A stretch of 64,000 nucleotides of DNA, taken from contig JANOJB010000130.1 in NCBI GenBank assembly GCA_031407985.1, positions 13,931 to 77,930 of the forward strand, given 5' to 3'. This DNA is from FEN-1088 sp031407985. Lineage in GTDB: Bacteria > Myxococcota_A > Polyangia > Fen-1088. The translations under genes were made by a program, and so were the position numbers. Numbering within the stretch: position 1 is the first letter of the stretch; each line of letters opens with the position of its first letter. Under the pieces are notes generated by a model that made no database searches, had not been told where the DNA came from, and was given only the letters and a program-made list of their open reading frames with translations. Positions 29,464 to 38,926 of the stretch are shown here, piece by piece.

Positions 29464-29819
29464 ACTTCGGATCCAGACCGAGCGCCACTCAGAACCCGAG
29501 GCAATCCAGCGGGGGCGGGTTACGTCCGCCCCGGTCGGCGCCACGGCTAAGCCGGCGACACGGAACACGAAAACGGGTCCGTTTTATAACACGGAAACGA
29601 CCCAGGAAGACGCGAGGAAGGAAGAGGGAGGTCTCCTTCGGGCTTTACAGGAGAATGGAACTGCCCGAGCCAATGGGGACCCCGGCTGGTGGCTAGGGAG
29701 CCAGCCAACTACTGCGGATCGTGGCGCGAGGCCCGCGCAAGTCGGCCGGAGCACCTATGGTTGCTTGACAGGACGCATCCGCCTGTGTGGAGTAGCGCGC
29801 CCCGCTCAACGGATGACTC
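29464..29819. other. Leader/intergenic region before the giant TPR gene
   Basis: About 350 bases between the small TPR lipoprotein and the giant TPR gene, the longest gap inside the gliding-like cluster. It contains a 7-bp GC hairpin (29512-29532), an A/T-flanked hairpin (29570-29585: AAAACG-GGTC-CGTTTT) and, on the minus strand, a TATAAA-like hexamer at 29583-29588 without a convincing -35. This suggests an internal promoter or attenuation point for the giant gene. I see no gene here. Confidence 0.45.
29512..29532. repeat. GC-rich hairpin in the giant-gene leader
   Basis: GGGGCGG (29512-29518) and CCGCCCC (29526-29532) are perfect complements around a 7-base loop. There is no T-run on either side. 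It lies about 60 bases upstream of the chosen start, so it would be in the 5' leader of the minus-strand transcript. Confidence 0.6.
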
Positions 29820-30719
29820 TTACGGCCCGGAGAGTGCGTACAACTTGTCGTTGGCAGCTTTGATGTAACCCGCGCCGCCTTCTTTTCCGCCTCCGGTTGC
29901 GACAAATTTCTTCAGGTATTCTTGGGCCTTTTCCTTGTGGTCTGCGGCATGATCCGCATCGTACCAGTCGGAGAAAGTCATCCCGGCATTGTAGACAGCA
30001 TCGAAGAGTTCGGGATCCAACTCCATGGCGGCCTTCAACTCCTTGGCCGCCTGTTCGAACTGCTTAAGGTTCTTCAGGGCCACGCCGTAGCCATTATGAC
30101 AAGCGGCGTCGTCATCCTTCGCGAGGACACACTGAGAAAAGACCTGGGCGGCCTCTTTGTCGAAATCATAGTCGAGGTACAGATAGCCCAATTCAATATA
30201 AGGTTTCGCGAAGCGTGTATTGGCTTCGATTGCCTTCCGAAATGCGTCGTCCGCAGGCTTTGGGCGATCGAGGTACTTGTAGACCGCACCCAGGCGCCAC
30301 CACGCTTTGAATAACTTCGAATCGGCGCTGGTAGCGGCCAGAAAGGCTTTTTCGGCTTGATCGAGCTTCTTGGACTCAAGGTACGCTTCGCCAAGATCGT
30401 ATTGGAAGTTGGCATTGGTGGGAGATCTTTGTGCAGCCGATTCGAATGCCTCTGCCGCCTGGTCCCACTTGCGCTGCTTCTGGAGGACCTTACCTAGGTT
30501 GTAATAGGCAAGGTCATAGGTGGGATCGGTCTGGATGGCCTGCTTCAGGTCCTTCTCGGCGGTGTCGTAGAGGTTGTTCCTGAAGGCCTCGGCTCCACGG
30601 TTGGCGAGTTCGATCGCCTTGATCCGCTGTTGACTACAAACGAATCCCTCGCAGGCGGGAAGGATGAGACCGAACAGGAGAACGACGACCTTGGGCGAAA
30701 GCAATCTGGACATCGACAT
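29820..30719 (-). CDS. TPR lipoprotein
   Basis: A 299-residue predicted lipoprotein: hydrophobic core VVVLLFGLILPAC with lipobox LPAC (Cys about residue 23). At least five TPR motifs follow (such as YDLAYYNLGKVLQKQRKWDQA, shortened here, and successive NLGK, DLGEAYLES, LGAVYKYLD, ELGYLYLDYD units). It starts three bases after the stop of the FHA protein gene and so is in the same operon. Outer-membrane periplasmic-face localisation is inferred from the lipobox (Glu at +2 gives no inner-membrane retention signal). It presumably binds neighbouring periplasmic domains of the complex. I cannot match it confidently to a named Glt protein. Confidence 0.75.
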   Translation of the reverse strand: MSMSRLLSPKVVVLLFGLILPACEGFVCSQQRIKAIELANRGAEAFRNNLYDTAEKDLKQAIQTDPTYDLAYYNLGKVLQKQRKWDQAAEAFESAAQRSPTNANFQYDLGEAYLESKKLDQAEKAFLAATSADSKLFKAWWRLGAVYKYLDRPKPADDAFRKAIEANTRFAKPYIELGYLYLDYDFDKEAAQVFSQCVLAKDDDAACHNGYGVALKNLKQFEQAAKELKAAMELDPELFDAVYNAGMTFSDWYDADHAADHKEKAQEYLKKFVATGGGKEGGAGYIKAANDKLYALSGP

Positions 30720-30722
30720 GGC

Positions 30723-32885
30723 CTACTCTCCGCCGCCAGCCGGGGTGAGAACGAACGGATACGAGACGATGACAATTCCGCCGCCGAGTGGCTTCGGAAA
30801 CTCCCAGCGGCGAACGGCTTGAACGGTGCAGTTTTCTACGCGGGCGTTCCCCATGGTCGAGTTCTGGAGAACCGACGCGATAACCTGACCCGAGGCCGCG
30901 ATGGTGAATTGCACCATGATACGACCGCCCAATTCGGGCTTTTTCGTCAACTCCTGCTCGTAGCAGTACTTCACTTCGTTGATGTGGCGCCGAATGATGC
31001 GGCGGATGATTTCCTTGTCCAACGATCCACGCACGTTGGCCTGGCCAGGAATGACATCGGGAGCGCGGGCCCTGCGACCACCAAGGCCACCGGCACCACG
31101 ACCGTAGCCAGAACCGTTGCCACCACCGCCTCCCTTTCCAATTGTCCCTAGGTTGCCCAGTCCGATCGTTCCCTCGCCCGTGCCCCCACCACCAGAACCG
31201 GTGCCAACCAACCCAAGACCGCCGACGCCGTATGCTTCGCCGATTTGGTTGCCGATGAGACCCCCGAGCACGTCGGAGGCATCATTGCCCAGGGCCGAAT
31301 CACGGCCAAAGATCGAAGCGATGTGGGATCCCTCAGTCTGCTTCAGAACCCCCAAGATGCCGGCGTTCTTTGCCTGCTCCTCCGCCAACTTCTTGGCCAA
31401 GTGCGGGTCGGGATTGTCCTTCGGACCCTTTAGACCGTAGAGGCCCTCCTTGTTCTTGGAGGTCTTCTTCCCCATCTTTCCTTCCTCCCCCTTGTGCCGC
31501 TTCCCCTTCCCCCCCTGCTCTTCGTTCTTTTTGGATTTCAGCCACTCCGGGATTTCTTCCTCTTTCTCCTCCGGCGGCTTGATAAGGAACTTCACAAAGC
31601 GGTTGTCGGAGTTGAAGAGGTCAAGAGACAGAGATTTCGGATCCGGCGGAACCGAAAAAATCATCAACAGGAACAACAAAAGTGCAACAGCAGAACCGAC
31701 CGTATAGACCTGCTCGTTCCATTTCCAGACCATGAACGGAACTTCCAGAACTCGAGGGCGATTGGTGGCAGTAACCAAGAAGGTAGTCTCGCCGCAGTCA
31801 AGCCGCGCATAACCAGAGGGCGGCAGAGAGAAACTCGACCCACGCTGCTGCACGAAATTGGCGAGGGGGTAGGACTGGCCATCGACAAGCACCTCTCCCC
31901 CCATGCGAGGGGTTACGTTGACGACGTAATCCATGCCTGTGGCCGCTACTAGAGGGTGTGCAGGGGAAGGCACAAACTCCGGATCGACCGGCGCGTCGGC
32001 ATTCGCCTCAGAACCAATGATAAAGTTCGGATTGGTCTTGCCCCGGCGCTTGAGTCCCATGTAGGCGAGGACGACGCTCGCAAACAAACCTCCGAAGACG
32101 ACGGCATCCATCCCAACGCTGCGGGTCTTCCAGGAAAACTGCTTGGAGTCTTTCCCAGTCGCCTGCCACGCTTCGTAGGCCTCCTTCTCGGAACCGACAT
32201 CCATCGCCGTGGCGACAAACATGATCAGAGCGATTGCCGCGACGGCTATACCGGCGAAAAGCATACCGGTGCCCGCGCCGTGCGTGTTCTTGCCCTCGGG
32301 ATTCGAAAGCACTCGGGCATTTGTCACAACGCCTCGGAAGATGGTCTGGACCTCGACCGCACGGGTTCCGTCGGCCATCTCGACTTCGGCCGAAGCGGCG
32401 TGGGCACCGCCAAACCCAGCGGGGCCAGAATGCGCCGGGGCCGGGTAGCCTTGTTGTGCCGGCGGCTGGGCGTAGGCGACCGGCGGCGGAGCAAAGCTCG
32501 GGGCGGGAGCCTGGGCGCGGCCGGACCGAGCCTGGGGGTACGCAGCCGCTGGAACTGGGGTAGTCTCGGCGGAAGGGGAAAGGAACGTCACGACGACGCG
32601 CGCGTCTCCAAACATTATCTCATCACCTGACTGAACCCGGGTCTTGGTGATTCGCTCGCCGTTGACTGTCGTACCGCGGGTAGATCCGAGGTCGATCAGG
32701 GAGACGCCGTCCGGACCCGCAATCTCGATGACGGCATGCATGCGAGACACCGTCTCGTCGTCGATACGAAGGTGCGAGGACGCGAGCTTTCCCACCTTGA
32801 TGACGTCCTGATTTAGGACCTCCTCGCGAACCAATTCGTCCCCTCTGAAGATCTGAAACTTGAGGGGAAGTCTTGCGTCGGCCAT
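30723..32885 (-). CDS. FHA-domain transmembrane protein with AgmX/PglI-type (TonB-like) C-terminus (GltG-like)
   Basis: A 720-residue trans-envelope adaptor. An FHA domain at residues about 25-100 has the phosphothreonine-binding signature (SSHLRI, SRMH, STRGTTVNG). A Pro/Ala-rich linker follows, then TMs near 204-228, 257-278 and 392-413, a Lys/Glu-rich stretch and a Gly-rich spacer (about 535-605). The C-terminal domain (about 610-720) has VKYCYEQEL and ENCTVQAVRRWEFP, a conserved Cys pair seen in the AgmX/PglI tail that resembles TonB C-termini. In Myxococcus, GltG/GltJ of this type link the cytoplasmic motor to the cell surface. Good AGGAG site before the ATG. It sits in the middle of the Glt-like operon. 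Confidence 0.82.
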   Translation of the reverse strand: MADARLPLKFQIFRGDELVREEVLNQDVIKVGKLASSHLRIDDETVSRMHAVIEIAGPDGVSLIDLGSTRGTTVNGERITKTRVQSGDEIMFGDARVVVTFLSPSAETTPVPAAAYPQARSGRAQAPAPSFAPPPVAYAQPPAQQGYPAPAHSGPAGFGGAHAASAEVEMADGTRAVEVQTIFRGVVTNARVLSNPEGKNTHGAGTGMLFAGIAVAAIALIMFVATAMDVGSEKEAYEAWQATGKDSKQFSWKTRSVGMDAVVFGGLFASVVLAYMGLKRRGKTNPNFIIGSEANADAPVDPEFVPSPAHPLVAATGMDYVVNVTPRMGGEVLVDGQSYPLANFVQQRGSSFSLPPSGYARLDCGETTFLVTATNRPRVLEVPFMVWKWNEQVYTVGSAVALLLFLLMIFSVPPDPKSLSLDLFNSDNRFVKFLIKPPEEKEEEIPEWLKSKKNEEQGGKGKRHKGEEGKMGKKTSKNKEGLYGLKGPKDNPDPHLAKKLAEEQAKNAGILGVLKQTEGSHIASIFGRDSALGNDASDVLGGLIGNQIGEAYGVGGLGLVGTGSGGGGTGEGTIGLGNLGTIGKGGGGGNGSGYGRGAGGLGGRRARAPDVIPGQANVRGSLDKEIIRRIIRRHINEVKYCYEQELTKKPELGGRIMVQFTIAASGQVIASVLQNSTMGNARVENCTVQAVRRWEFPKPLGGGIVIVSYPFVLTPAGGGE

Positions 32886-32983
32886 ATCGCGTCTCCTGGT
32901 TCAGGTCCGTGGTTCGAGGTCGGGATCCGGTAGCTTTCGAAAATGGGAAAGCTGGCTATCGGAGGTTGCCTAGGTCATGTCGT

Positions 32984-33295
32984 CTAGATGTCTTCAAGCG
33001 ACTTCAACATTTCGGGAATGAAGTCCTTGCGAATTTCGATAAGGCTCGAGTGCTCCGTCTTCTTGAGGGCATTGACGAGTTCTCCGTCTGGTCGCTGCAG
33101 GTCGCCCTCGACCATGTCGTCTTCAAAGTCGTATACAGTCTTCGCCTTGTAGGTGGTGTTTTCGTCGCCACCCGGGGCGGCGGCGCCAGCAGCCGGTGCA
33201 GCAGCAGCCGGTGCCTTCTCGTCAGCTGCCCTGACCGGACCGGCCAGGACAAGGGTCAGTCCAACGACAAGGGCGAATCTTGCGATTACTCTCAT
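32984..33295 (-). CDS. Small secreted protein resembling gliding protein CglF/GltF
   Basis: A 103-residue protein. The signal peptide (FALVVGLTLVLAGPVRA) is cleaved before ADEK. An Ala/Pro/Gly linker follows, then a compact conserved part containing VYDFEDDMVEGDLQRPDGE and a closing LIEIRKDFIPEMLKSLEDI. The D/E-x-IEGDL-x-RPDGE core and position between a TPR lipoprotein gene and an FHA/TonB-like gene match my memory of Myxococcus CglF/GltF, a small periplasmic member of the gliding complex. I start at the ATG at 33295 because AGGAG precedes it by six bases. The longer open frame has no signal peptide at its start. Confidence 0.65.
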   Translation of the reverse strand: MRVIARFALVVGLTLVLAGPVRAADEKAPAAAAPAAGAAAPGGDENTTYKAKTVYDFEDDMVEGDLQRPDGELVNALKKTEHSSLIEIRKDFIPEMLKSLEDI

Positions 33296-33435
33296 GAGGT
33301 TCTCCTGGCTGTTGGTGGCTAGGCTTGCGGAAGCCATGTCCCGGCGAGATAGACAACTTCGAGCGCCTTGGGTTCCCGGTTTGTGATGGGTTTCCCCACG
33401 ACGGGGAGGAATACCCACCTCCCGGCGAACACTCG

Positions 33436-35283
33436 CTATTTCTTCTTCTTCTTCTTGCCCTTACCAGGGTCAACGGTTCCGTCGGCTGACTGGGCCTCCG
33501 TTTTGCCCTCTACCCCAGATGCTGGAGGCGCCGCCGCACCGGCGGCTCCCGGAGGAGTGCCACTGCCGCCCGCAGACGGAGGCTGAGTTCCGGCCGGCAC
33601 AGTCGCCGATCCCTTTGCACCGGGTGCCTGGGCAGCCTCCTTCGCACCAGCAGCACCCTTTGCAGGCGGGGCAGCGGCGGCGTCATTCGCGCCAGCAGCA
33701 CCCGCGCCGGCGGAATCGGTCTTGGCTTTGGCCTCGGCCGCCTCCATCTTCTTCATTTCCTCTTCCATCTTCTTCTGCTGCTCTTCGGCCTTTCGCTGCA
33801 TCTCCTCGGACTCGGCCTGCATCTTGGCCGCCTCCGCCAAGGCTACGTAGATTTCGTCGATATCCTTGATTCTCTTCTCGGCGTCCTTTCGGAAGAGCTC
33901 GGGGGTATTGCCACCGGCCTTCGACAAAAATTGCCGGTAGTACTCTTGCGCCTTCTGAAGAACGGGCTTGTCTCCACCTTTGTAGTCTTGATAGAGCAGA
34001 CCCAGATTGAAGTAGCTCGCCGGGTTTGATGAATCGAGTTTTTGCGCCGCGTGGTACTGCGCCTCGGCGTCATCGATCTTCTTGTTCCCGCGGAGAGCTA
34101 CACCGAGGCCGATGGCTGCCTCGTAGTTCTTGGGCTGCATGCCAATGACGGAACGAAAGTTCTCCTCGGCTGTCTTGTAGTCGCGGTTGTTGAGCGAAAG
34201 CGCCGCAAGATTCAAGCGGGCCTCCGCCAATTTCGGATTCATTTCGACGGCCTTCTTGAACTGGCCGATGGCGGGGCTGATCTTCTTGCGCTTGAGCTCG
34301 ACGAGACCGAGGGTGTTGAAGACGAGGGCGAGGCTTTCCTTCATACCCTGGGTGTACCCTGTGCCCTCGCCGGCCACGTTTACCTCTTTGGCCAACTTGC
34401 CGTCATCTTCCTCTGCGCTGTCGGCCTTCTTGGCCTTCTTTCCCTTCTTTGCGCCCTTTTCGCCCCCACCTTTTTCTTCGGTCTTCTCCTCGTCGAACTT
34501 GCCGGTCGCAATTTCCTCGCCCTTCTTGATGGCCTGGTTGCCGACCAGCTTGGCCATCTCCAGCATGTTCATGTCGTAGTAGATGAAAGCCAGGGTCGCG
34601 AAGGCCTGAAGGTTGTTGCTGTCCAGCGCCAGGACCGTGCGAAGGTGCGTGACGGCTTGGCCGATATAGCCCTTTTTTTCGCCGTCCGAGGAAGCACGAC
34701 GAGCCCGGTCGCGAAGCAACTGGGCGATGTTGTTCCTCGCCTCTATTGTGTGGAGAGGATCCACCTCGACCGCACGGCTGAACATCGATTCGGCACGTCC
34801 GGTATCCCCCTTGCGCCACGCCACGTACCCAAGATTCGTGATCGCGGGACCGTATTTGGGCATTTTTTCCCAGATACGAACGGCGTCATCCTCCTGGCCG
34901 CATTCCTGCAACACCGCCCCTTGATTGAATCGGGCCTCGACCAGATTGGGACTGGAATCCGCCACCTTGCCGAAGGAAGAAGACAAGCTGTCACACTGAT
35001 CGCCGACCTTTCCACCCTTTCGGGCGGCCTGGTAGCGAGCCATGACCTTTTCGAACTCCGCGCGATCTTCCTCGGAAATGTCGCGTTTCTTGACCTTGAC
35101 CAATTGTTCCGCACCAGCCGTCGAGATCTTGCTGCTGCTCGCACCTGAAAGACCGGATTCGGGCTTTCCTCCACCTTCCGACGCGGCCGTTTCCGCACCC
35201 GGCGTCTGGGTACCTCCGCAGCCAGCCAGCCACAGGCCGGAGACGGCGGTCAGGGCAAACCAACTTGTCTTCTGGATGATCAT
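33436..35283 (-). CDS. TPR lipoprotein (AglT/GltE-like)
   Basis: A 615-residue lipoprotein with lipobox LAGC (Cys22). A Ser/Gly-rich linker leads into TPR helices from about residue 75 to 465 (for example AITNLGYVAWRKGDTGRAES and AAIGLGVALRGNKKIDDAE). Inside the TPRs there is a Lys/Glu-rich insertion near 265-300. After the last TPR comes a charged coiled coil (MQRKAEEQQKKMEEEMKK) and an Ala/Pro/Gly tail ending in a Lys run. An AAGGAG site precedes the ATG. It lies 12 bases after the large TPR gene, so the two are cotranscribed. Likely an outer-membrane-anchored periplasmic component; the AglT/GltE identification rests on gene order and architecture only. Confidence 0.72.
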   Translation of the reverse strand: MIIQKTSWFALTAVSGLWLAGCGGTQTPGAETAASEGGGKPESGLSGASSSKISTAGAEQLVKVKKRDISEEDRAEFEKVMARYQAARKGGKVGDQCDSLSSSFGKVADSSPNLVEARFNQGAVLQECGQEDDAVRIWEKMPKYGPAITNLGYVAWRKGDTGRAESMFSRAVEVDPLHTIEARNNIAQLLRDRARRASSDGEKKGYIGQAVTHLRTVLALDSNNLQAFATLAFIYYDMNMLEMAKLVGNQAIKKGEEIATGKFDEEKTEEKGGGEKGAKKGKKAKKADSAEEDDGKLAKEVNVAGEGTGYTQGMKESLALVFNTLGLVELKRKKISPAIGQFKKAVEMNPKLAEARLNLAALSLNNRDYKTAEENFRSVIGMQPKNYEAAIGLGVALRGNKKIDDAEAQYHAAQKLDSSNPASYFNLGLLYQDYKGGDKPVLQKAQEYYRQFLSKAGGNTPELFRKDAEKRIKDIDEIYVALAEAAKMQAESEEMQRKAEEQQKKMEEEMKKMEAAEAKAKTDSAGAGAAGANDAAAAPPAKGAAGAKEAAQAPGAKGSATVPAGTQPPSAGGSGTPPGAAGAAAPPASGVEGKTEAQSADGTVDPGKGKKKKKK

Positions 35284-35295
35284 CGTCGGGTCTCC

Positions 35296-38200
35296 TTACT
35301 GCTTGCTACCGGCGGCAACTTCCGTGCTGAGCTCGGAGATCACCGGAGTCGAGGACATAGCCGTCGACACATATCCGGCTTCCGGCTTCACCTCGGAAGA
35401 CAGCGGATAGTCGGACGGCTTCATCTGATTCAGTTCACGCTCGCACAGGCGGGACCACTCGTTGTACCAGGACTGTTCAGTCGCGGCGGTCAGACATTTC
35501 TCGAATCCATCGACGGCCTTCAGTTCGATCGGCTCCGCCTTGTCTTCAAGGGTGTCACAGTAGATCTGTTTCGGCTGATTGCCCCATTGATCGACCTCCT
35601 TGAGGTCCTTGGGAATCTCGGCCGTGTAGAGCTGCCCGGCAAAGTCCTGATAGATTTGGCCAACGCGGGCGGCCGACGCGATAGTCCACTGGGCCTGCTT
35701 CATCTTGAAGACGTCCAGATACATGGTTCGCGCCTTCTCGAGCTGCTTCGACTTGGTGTCCAGGTATCCAGTGAATTTCTTCACCGACTCCTCCATCTTC
35801 TTCTTGACCGCGTCTTGCTTCTTCTTGCCGTCGTATTGGCTCGGCTGCTGGAAGTCCAGACTGTCCGGAAATTTAATGCGCAAGAAGTCCTCGTACTGCC
35901 GCTCGGCGATGTGAAAGGCCGATCCAGCGACCGCAAAGGCCGCCCCAGCTGCTCGGGTCTCCACGTCTTTGCCGGTGATCTGATTGGCCGCGTCCCCCCC
36001 CTTCCACAGTTTCACGACATCAGCAAAATGTCCCTGAGCCTTCCCGGCTAAGGTCTTGTTGCGCTCAAACAAGTTGATCTTCGACTTGGTCGGGGGGCCG
36101 CACTGAGTCTTGATTTCCTTGATCCGCTTCTTTTTGCCGAGTTTCTTGTTCAGGTCGGCAAAAACCTTCTGCCGCCCCGTCGCCGACACGCGCTTGACCT
36201 CCAAACAGGCGCCATCTTCCGCCGCCTTCGCACACGATCCCTTCCAGGCCATTTCGCCCAGACGGAAGTGGGCCAGAATCTGGCGGTCCGGGCCGCCGTC
36301 CTTGCCCCACTTCTTGAGATAGCTCTCAAGGTGCCGTGCGAGGTCGTCGTATTTCTTATCCTTCTCGTAGACCTCGGACATCTGGAAATACACCCCGGCC
36401 GCGTCCTGCGGTTTGCGGGCACCGTAGAACTTCACGAACGAATCCATATCGGCGATGGCCTTGTCGGATTCGCCGAGACCGATTCGGAAACTGGTCGCAT
36501 TTCCGAGCGCTTCGGTTGCTTTCCCTTCACCGGGAAACTTACTGGCAAATTCCTCGTAGTTCTCCGCCGCCTTCGAGTAGTAGGCCAACTGGTGGTAGCC
36601 AGCCGCGACGCGGAACAGCGCCTTTTGAGCCAGGCCATCCTTCGGGTGATCCTTGATCAGCTGCTGACGGGCCTTCAGGGCTTGCCCGACAAGATGTGCA
36701 TTCTGGAAACACTGTCCGGCGTTCCACAGACGCTCGGCGTGTTTGGAGTGGTCCGGAAGTGAGTCAGCAGCGGCGAGGAGCGAACGTCCACATTCTTTGT
36801 AGTTCTTCTGTCTTTCGTACTCACGCCCTTCCAGGTCGTAGGTGTCGCTCTTCAGGGAGATCATCTGTTTGCCGAACTCGGGATCCTTCATCAGATTTGG
36901 CATTTCGAGGAACTTGTCCACCCACGCCACGACCTCCCTGGTCTTCCCCTGAGCGTTCAGAGAATCGAGGAGGAGGTTGGCCGAGTAGACGGCCAGTTCG
37001 TGGTTCGGGTGCTTCTCCACCACCTCCTGGAATAGTTTTCCGGCTTCCTCCCAGTGGTTGTACTCGTAGTAGATGCGCGCCTTACGGTAGCGGATAACTG
37101 GTAGTTCCGGTGCGTCGGGAACGTACTTGATGTAGGTATCGAAGGCCGCGATCATCTTCTGCTGGAATTCAGGGATCGTTCTCTTTTCCTTCTTCTTCTT
37201 CTCATCCATCTTGTCGTATTTAGCTCCGGCTTCCTTCGCCTCGGGCCCCAGCCCCTCGTCGTCCACCTGAAGCGCGTTCTTCCAGCCGAGAACAGCGGCG
37301 TAGGCTGAGTCCTTGGCGTACTTGCCCTTGGGGTTAAGCTCGACGACCTTGGTGTACTGCTCCGCGGCGTCCTTCCAGCGTTCGAGCGTCCACAGGAGCT
37401 CGCCGTAATAGAAGTTCATGTCGTAGGAGTCCTTGTCGTCCGGAAAGTGCTTCAGGAACTCCTTGTAGACGTACTGAACCAGTTGGTAGGTGTCGGCGTT
37501 CTTGGTCTTCTGGGCTTCCTTGTGCCAGATCAGGGCCAATTCCTTGGATGTGTCATGGAAGGCATTCTTGCACTCCTCGGTCTGGTCCTTCTTGAGGCCC
37601 TTCATCTGCACGACCTTGTCGAACACGGCGCCTAGTCGTTCAATCTCTTGCACCTGGTCGCGCTTGGTGCCGGCCGACAAGGTGTTGCGAACGACCTTGC
37701 CCTGCCATTCGCAGATTCGCGGACTGTCCATGTTGTTCGCGATGATCTTCTTGTAGACGCGGCTCGAATCGCCGAACTTGCCCTGCTCCCAGTAGAGTTC
37801 GGCCAGCGCCTCCATCATCTTCGGTGCATAATCCCCGCCGATCCGCTGAAAGAATTCCCAAGATTTCTCGGGACCACCGACGTGCGAGTAGGCCTTGACG
37901 ATGTCCTTCTTGGCTTCCTTGACCAGAGCGTCCTTCTGGGCCTTGTTGATGCTGACTTTGCCCTCGGTGGCCATCCGCACGACACCGACGAAGGTCTCGA
38001 GTGCGGTCTTGAAGTCGCCCATGTTGACGTAGCACCACCCTTTTTTGTAGACGGCGTAAGGGTAGACGGTGGACTTCGGGAACTGCTCCACCTTCTCGTA
38101 GAACTTGAGCGCGTTCTCCATTTCGCCCTTGTCGAAGTAGTACTCGGCGAACGAGAGGTATGCGTCCGGAATGTACTTGGACGTGGGGAAGTCTTTGATG

Positions 38201-38847
38201 AGACGAAGGAAGAACTCGCGGGCTTGATCCTCTTTCTTTACCGAGGTGAGGAGGAATGCCAGCTTGAAAAGTACCTCGTCCATCCGTTCGTACTTCTTGT
38301 ACTTGGTCGACTGGATGTAGGACTTAACTGCCTCGAGCAGCCACTTCTCTTCTGACTTCTTGAAGCCCTGCTGCTGCTGCTGCAGGGTCGCCTTTTGGCC
38401 CACGGGAGCGTCGAAGATCTTCTGGTCAAGGCCGTGGGCCTGACTGAAGAAGAAGCGCTGCTTCTCGGCGAACAACTCGCCTAAACGGAAAAAGAAGTCG
38501 GGCTTTTGCGGGTCGTCGTCTGGAGTGACGGTGATCAGTCGTTTCATTTTGCTGATCTGGGCGTCCGTGATCGTCTGAATCTTGCCTTGCCGCCCTTGTA
38601 CGAACTGATCCACAGTAAGAACCGGTCCGCTTTCCTTCTTGGGTGGAGGGGGCGCTTCGGGTTTGGTCAGCTTTGTTTGCGTCGCCTGGACCTGCGTTTC
38701 CTGCTTCGTGAACTTGGCCTTCCCCGAATTCACTGGGGCGGCAGGTGCCGCGGCCAGGACGAGGTTGGGAGTCAAAAGCAGCCACGGTAAGGCCGCCATC
38801 GACAACGACCGATACAACCGAAAATTCGGAATCAGGGAACTGGTCAT
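35296..38847 (-). CDS. Large periplasmic TPR protein (AgmU/GltD-like)
   Basis: An approximately 1,183-residue secreted helical-repeat protein. The signal peptide (MAALPWLLLTPNLVLAAA) precedes a Lys/Pro-rich linker. Degenerate TPRs then run through most of the chain (for example PDFFFRLGELFAEKQRFFF and AYLSFAEYYFDKGEMENALK). Unlike the lipoproteins, it has no lipobox. The ATG at 38847 was chosen over 38883 because AGGTGGAG lies just upstream. Length, TPR content and first-in-cluster position recall Myxococcus AgmU/GltD (about 1,200 residues), which spans periplasm and cytoplasm-associated complexes in gliding. The assignment is by architecture and synteny, not alignment. Confidence 0.72.
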   Translation of the reverse strand: MTSSLIPNFRLYRSLSMAALPWLLLTPNLVLAAAPAAPVNSGKAKFTKQETQVQATQTKLTKPEAPPPPKKESGPVLTVDQFVQGRQGKIQTITDAQISKMKRLITVTPDDDPQKPDFFFRLGELFAEKQRFFFSQAHGLDQKIFDAPVGQKATLQQQQQGFKKSEEKWLLEAVKSYIQSTKYKKYERMDEVLFKLAFLLTSVKKEDQAREFFLRLIKDFPTSKYIPDAYLSFAEYYFDKGEMENALKFYEKVEQFPKSTVYPYAVYKKGWCYVNMGDFKTALETFVGVVRMATEGKVSINKAQKDALVKEAKKDIVKAYSHVGGPEKSWEFFQRIGGDYAPKMMEALAELYWEQGKFGDSSRVYKKIIANNMDSPRICEWQGKVVRNTLSAGTKRDQVQEIERLGAVFDKVVQMKGLKKDQTEECKNAFHDTSKELALIWHKEAQKTKNADTYQLVQYVYKEFLKHFPDDKDSYDMNFYYGELLWTLERWKDAAEQYTKVVELNPKGKYAKDSAYAAVLGWKNALQVDDEGLGPEAKEAGAKYDKMDEKKKKEKRTIPEFQQKMIAAFDTYIKYVPDAPELPVIRYRKARIYYEYNHWEEAGKLFQEVVEKHPNHELAVYSANLLLDSLNAQGKTREVVAWVDKFLEMPNLMKDPEFGKQMISLKSDTYDLEGREYERQKNYKECGRSLLAAADSLPDHSKHAERLWNAGQCFQNAHLVGQALKARQQLIKDHPKDGLAQKALFRVAAGYHQLAYYSKAAENYEEFASKFPGEGKATEALGNATSFRIGLGESDKAIADMDSFVKFYGARKPQDAAGVYFQMSEVYEKDKKYDDLARHLESYLKKWGKDGGPDRQILAHFRLGEMAWKGSCAKAAEDGACLEVKRVSATGRQKVFADLNKKLGKKKRIKEIKTQCGPPTKSKINLFERNKTLAGKAQGHFADVVKLWKGGDAANQITGKDVETRAAGAAFAVAGSAFHIAERQYEDFLRIKFPDSLDFQQPSQYDGKKKQDAVKKKMEESVKKFTGYLDTKSKQLEKARTMYLDVFKMKQAQWTIASAARVGQIYQDFAGQLYTAEIPKDLKEVDQWGNQPKQIYCDTLEDKAEPIELKAVDGFEKCLTAATEQSWYNEWSRLCERELNQMKPSDYPLSSEVKPEAGYVSTAMSSTPVISELSTEVAAGSKQ

Positions 38848-38926
38848 GGTCACTCCACCTGGTGCTCTCGTTGCCAAGATCAATTAACCGTCGAACAACC
38901 CGTCGGGAAAGCGCATCTAGGTCAAG

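Noticed and set aside
29761..29793. TTGACA on the plus strand at 29765-29770 as promoter
   Set aside because: At 16-18 base spacing there is no TAnnnT hexamer, and no plus-strand gene follows; at most an antisense start.
34042..35148. 368-codon plus-strand open frame opposite the TPR lipoprotein
   Set aside because: Antisense shadow; the minus-strand gene has a lipobox, TPRs and a good ribosome site.
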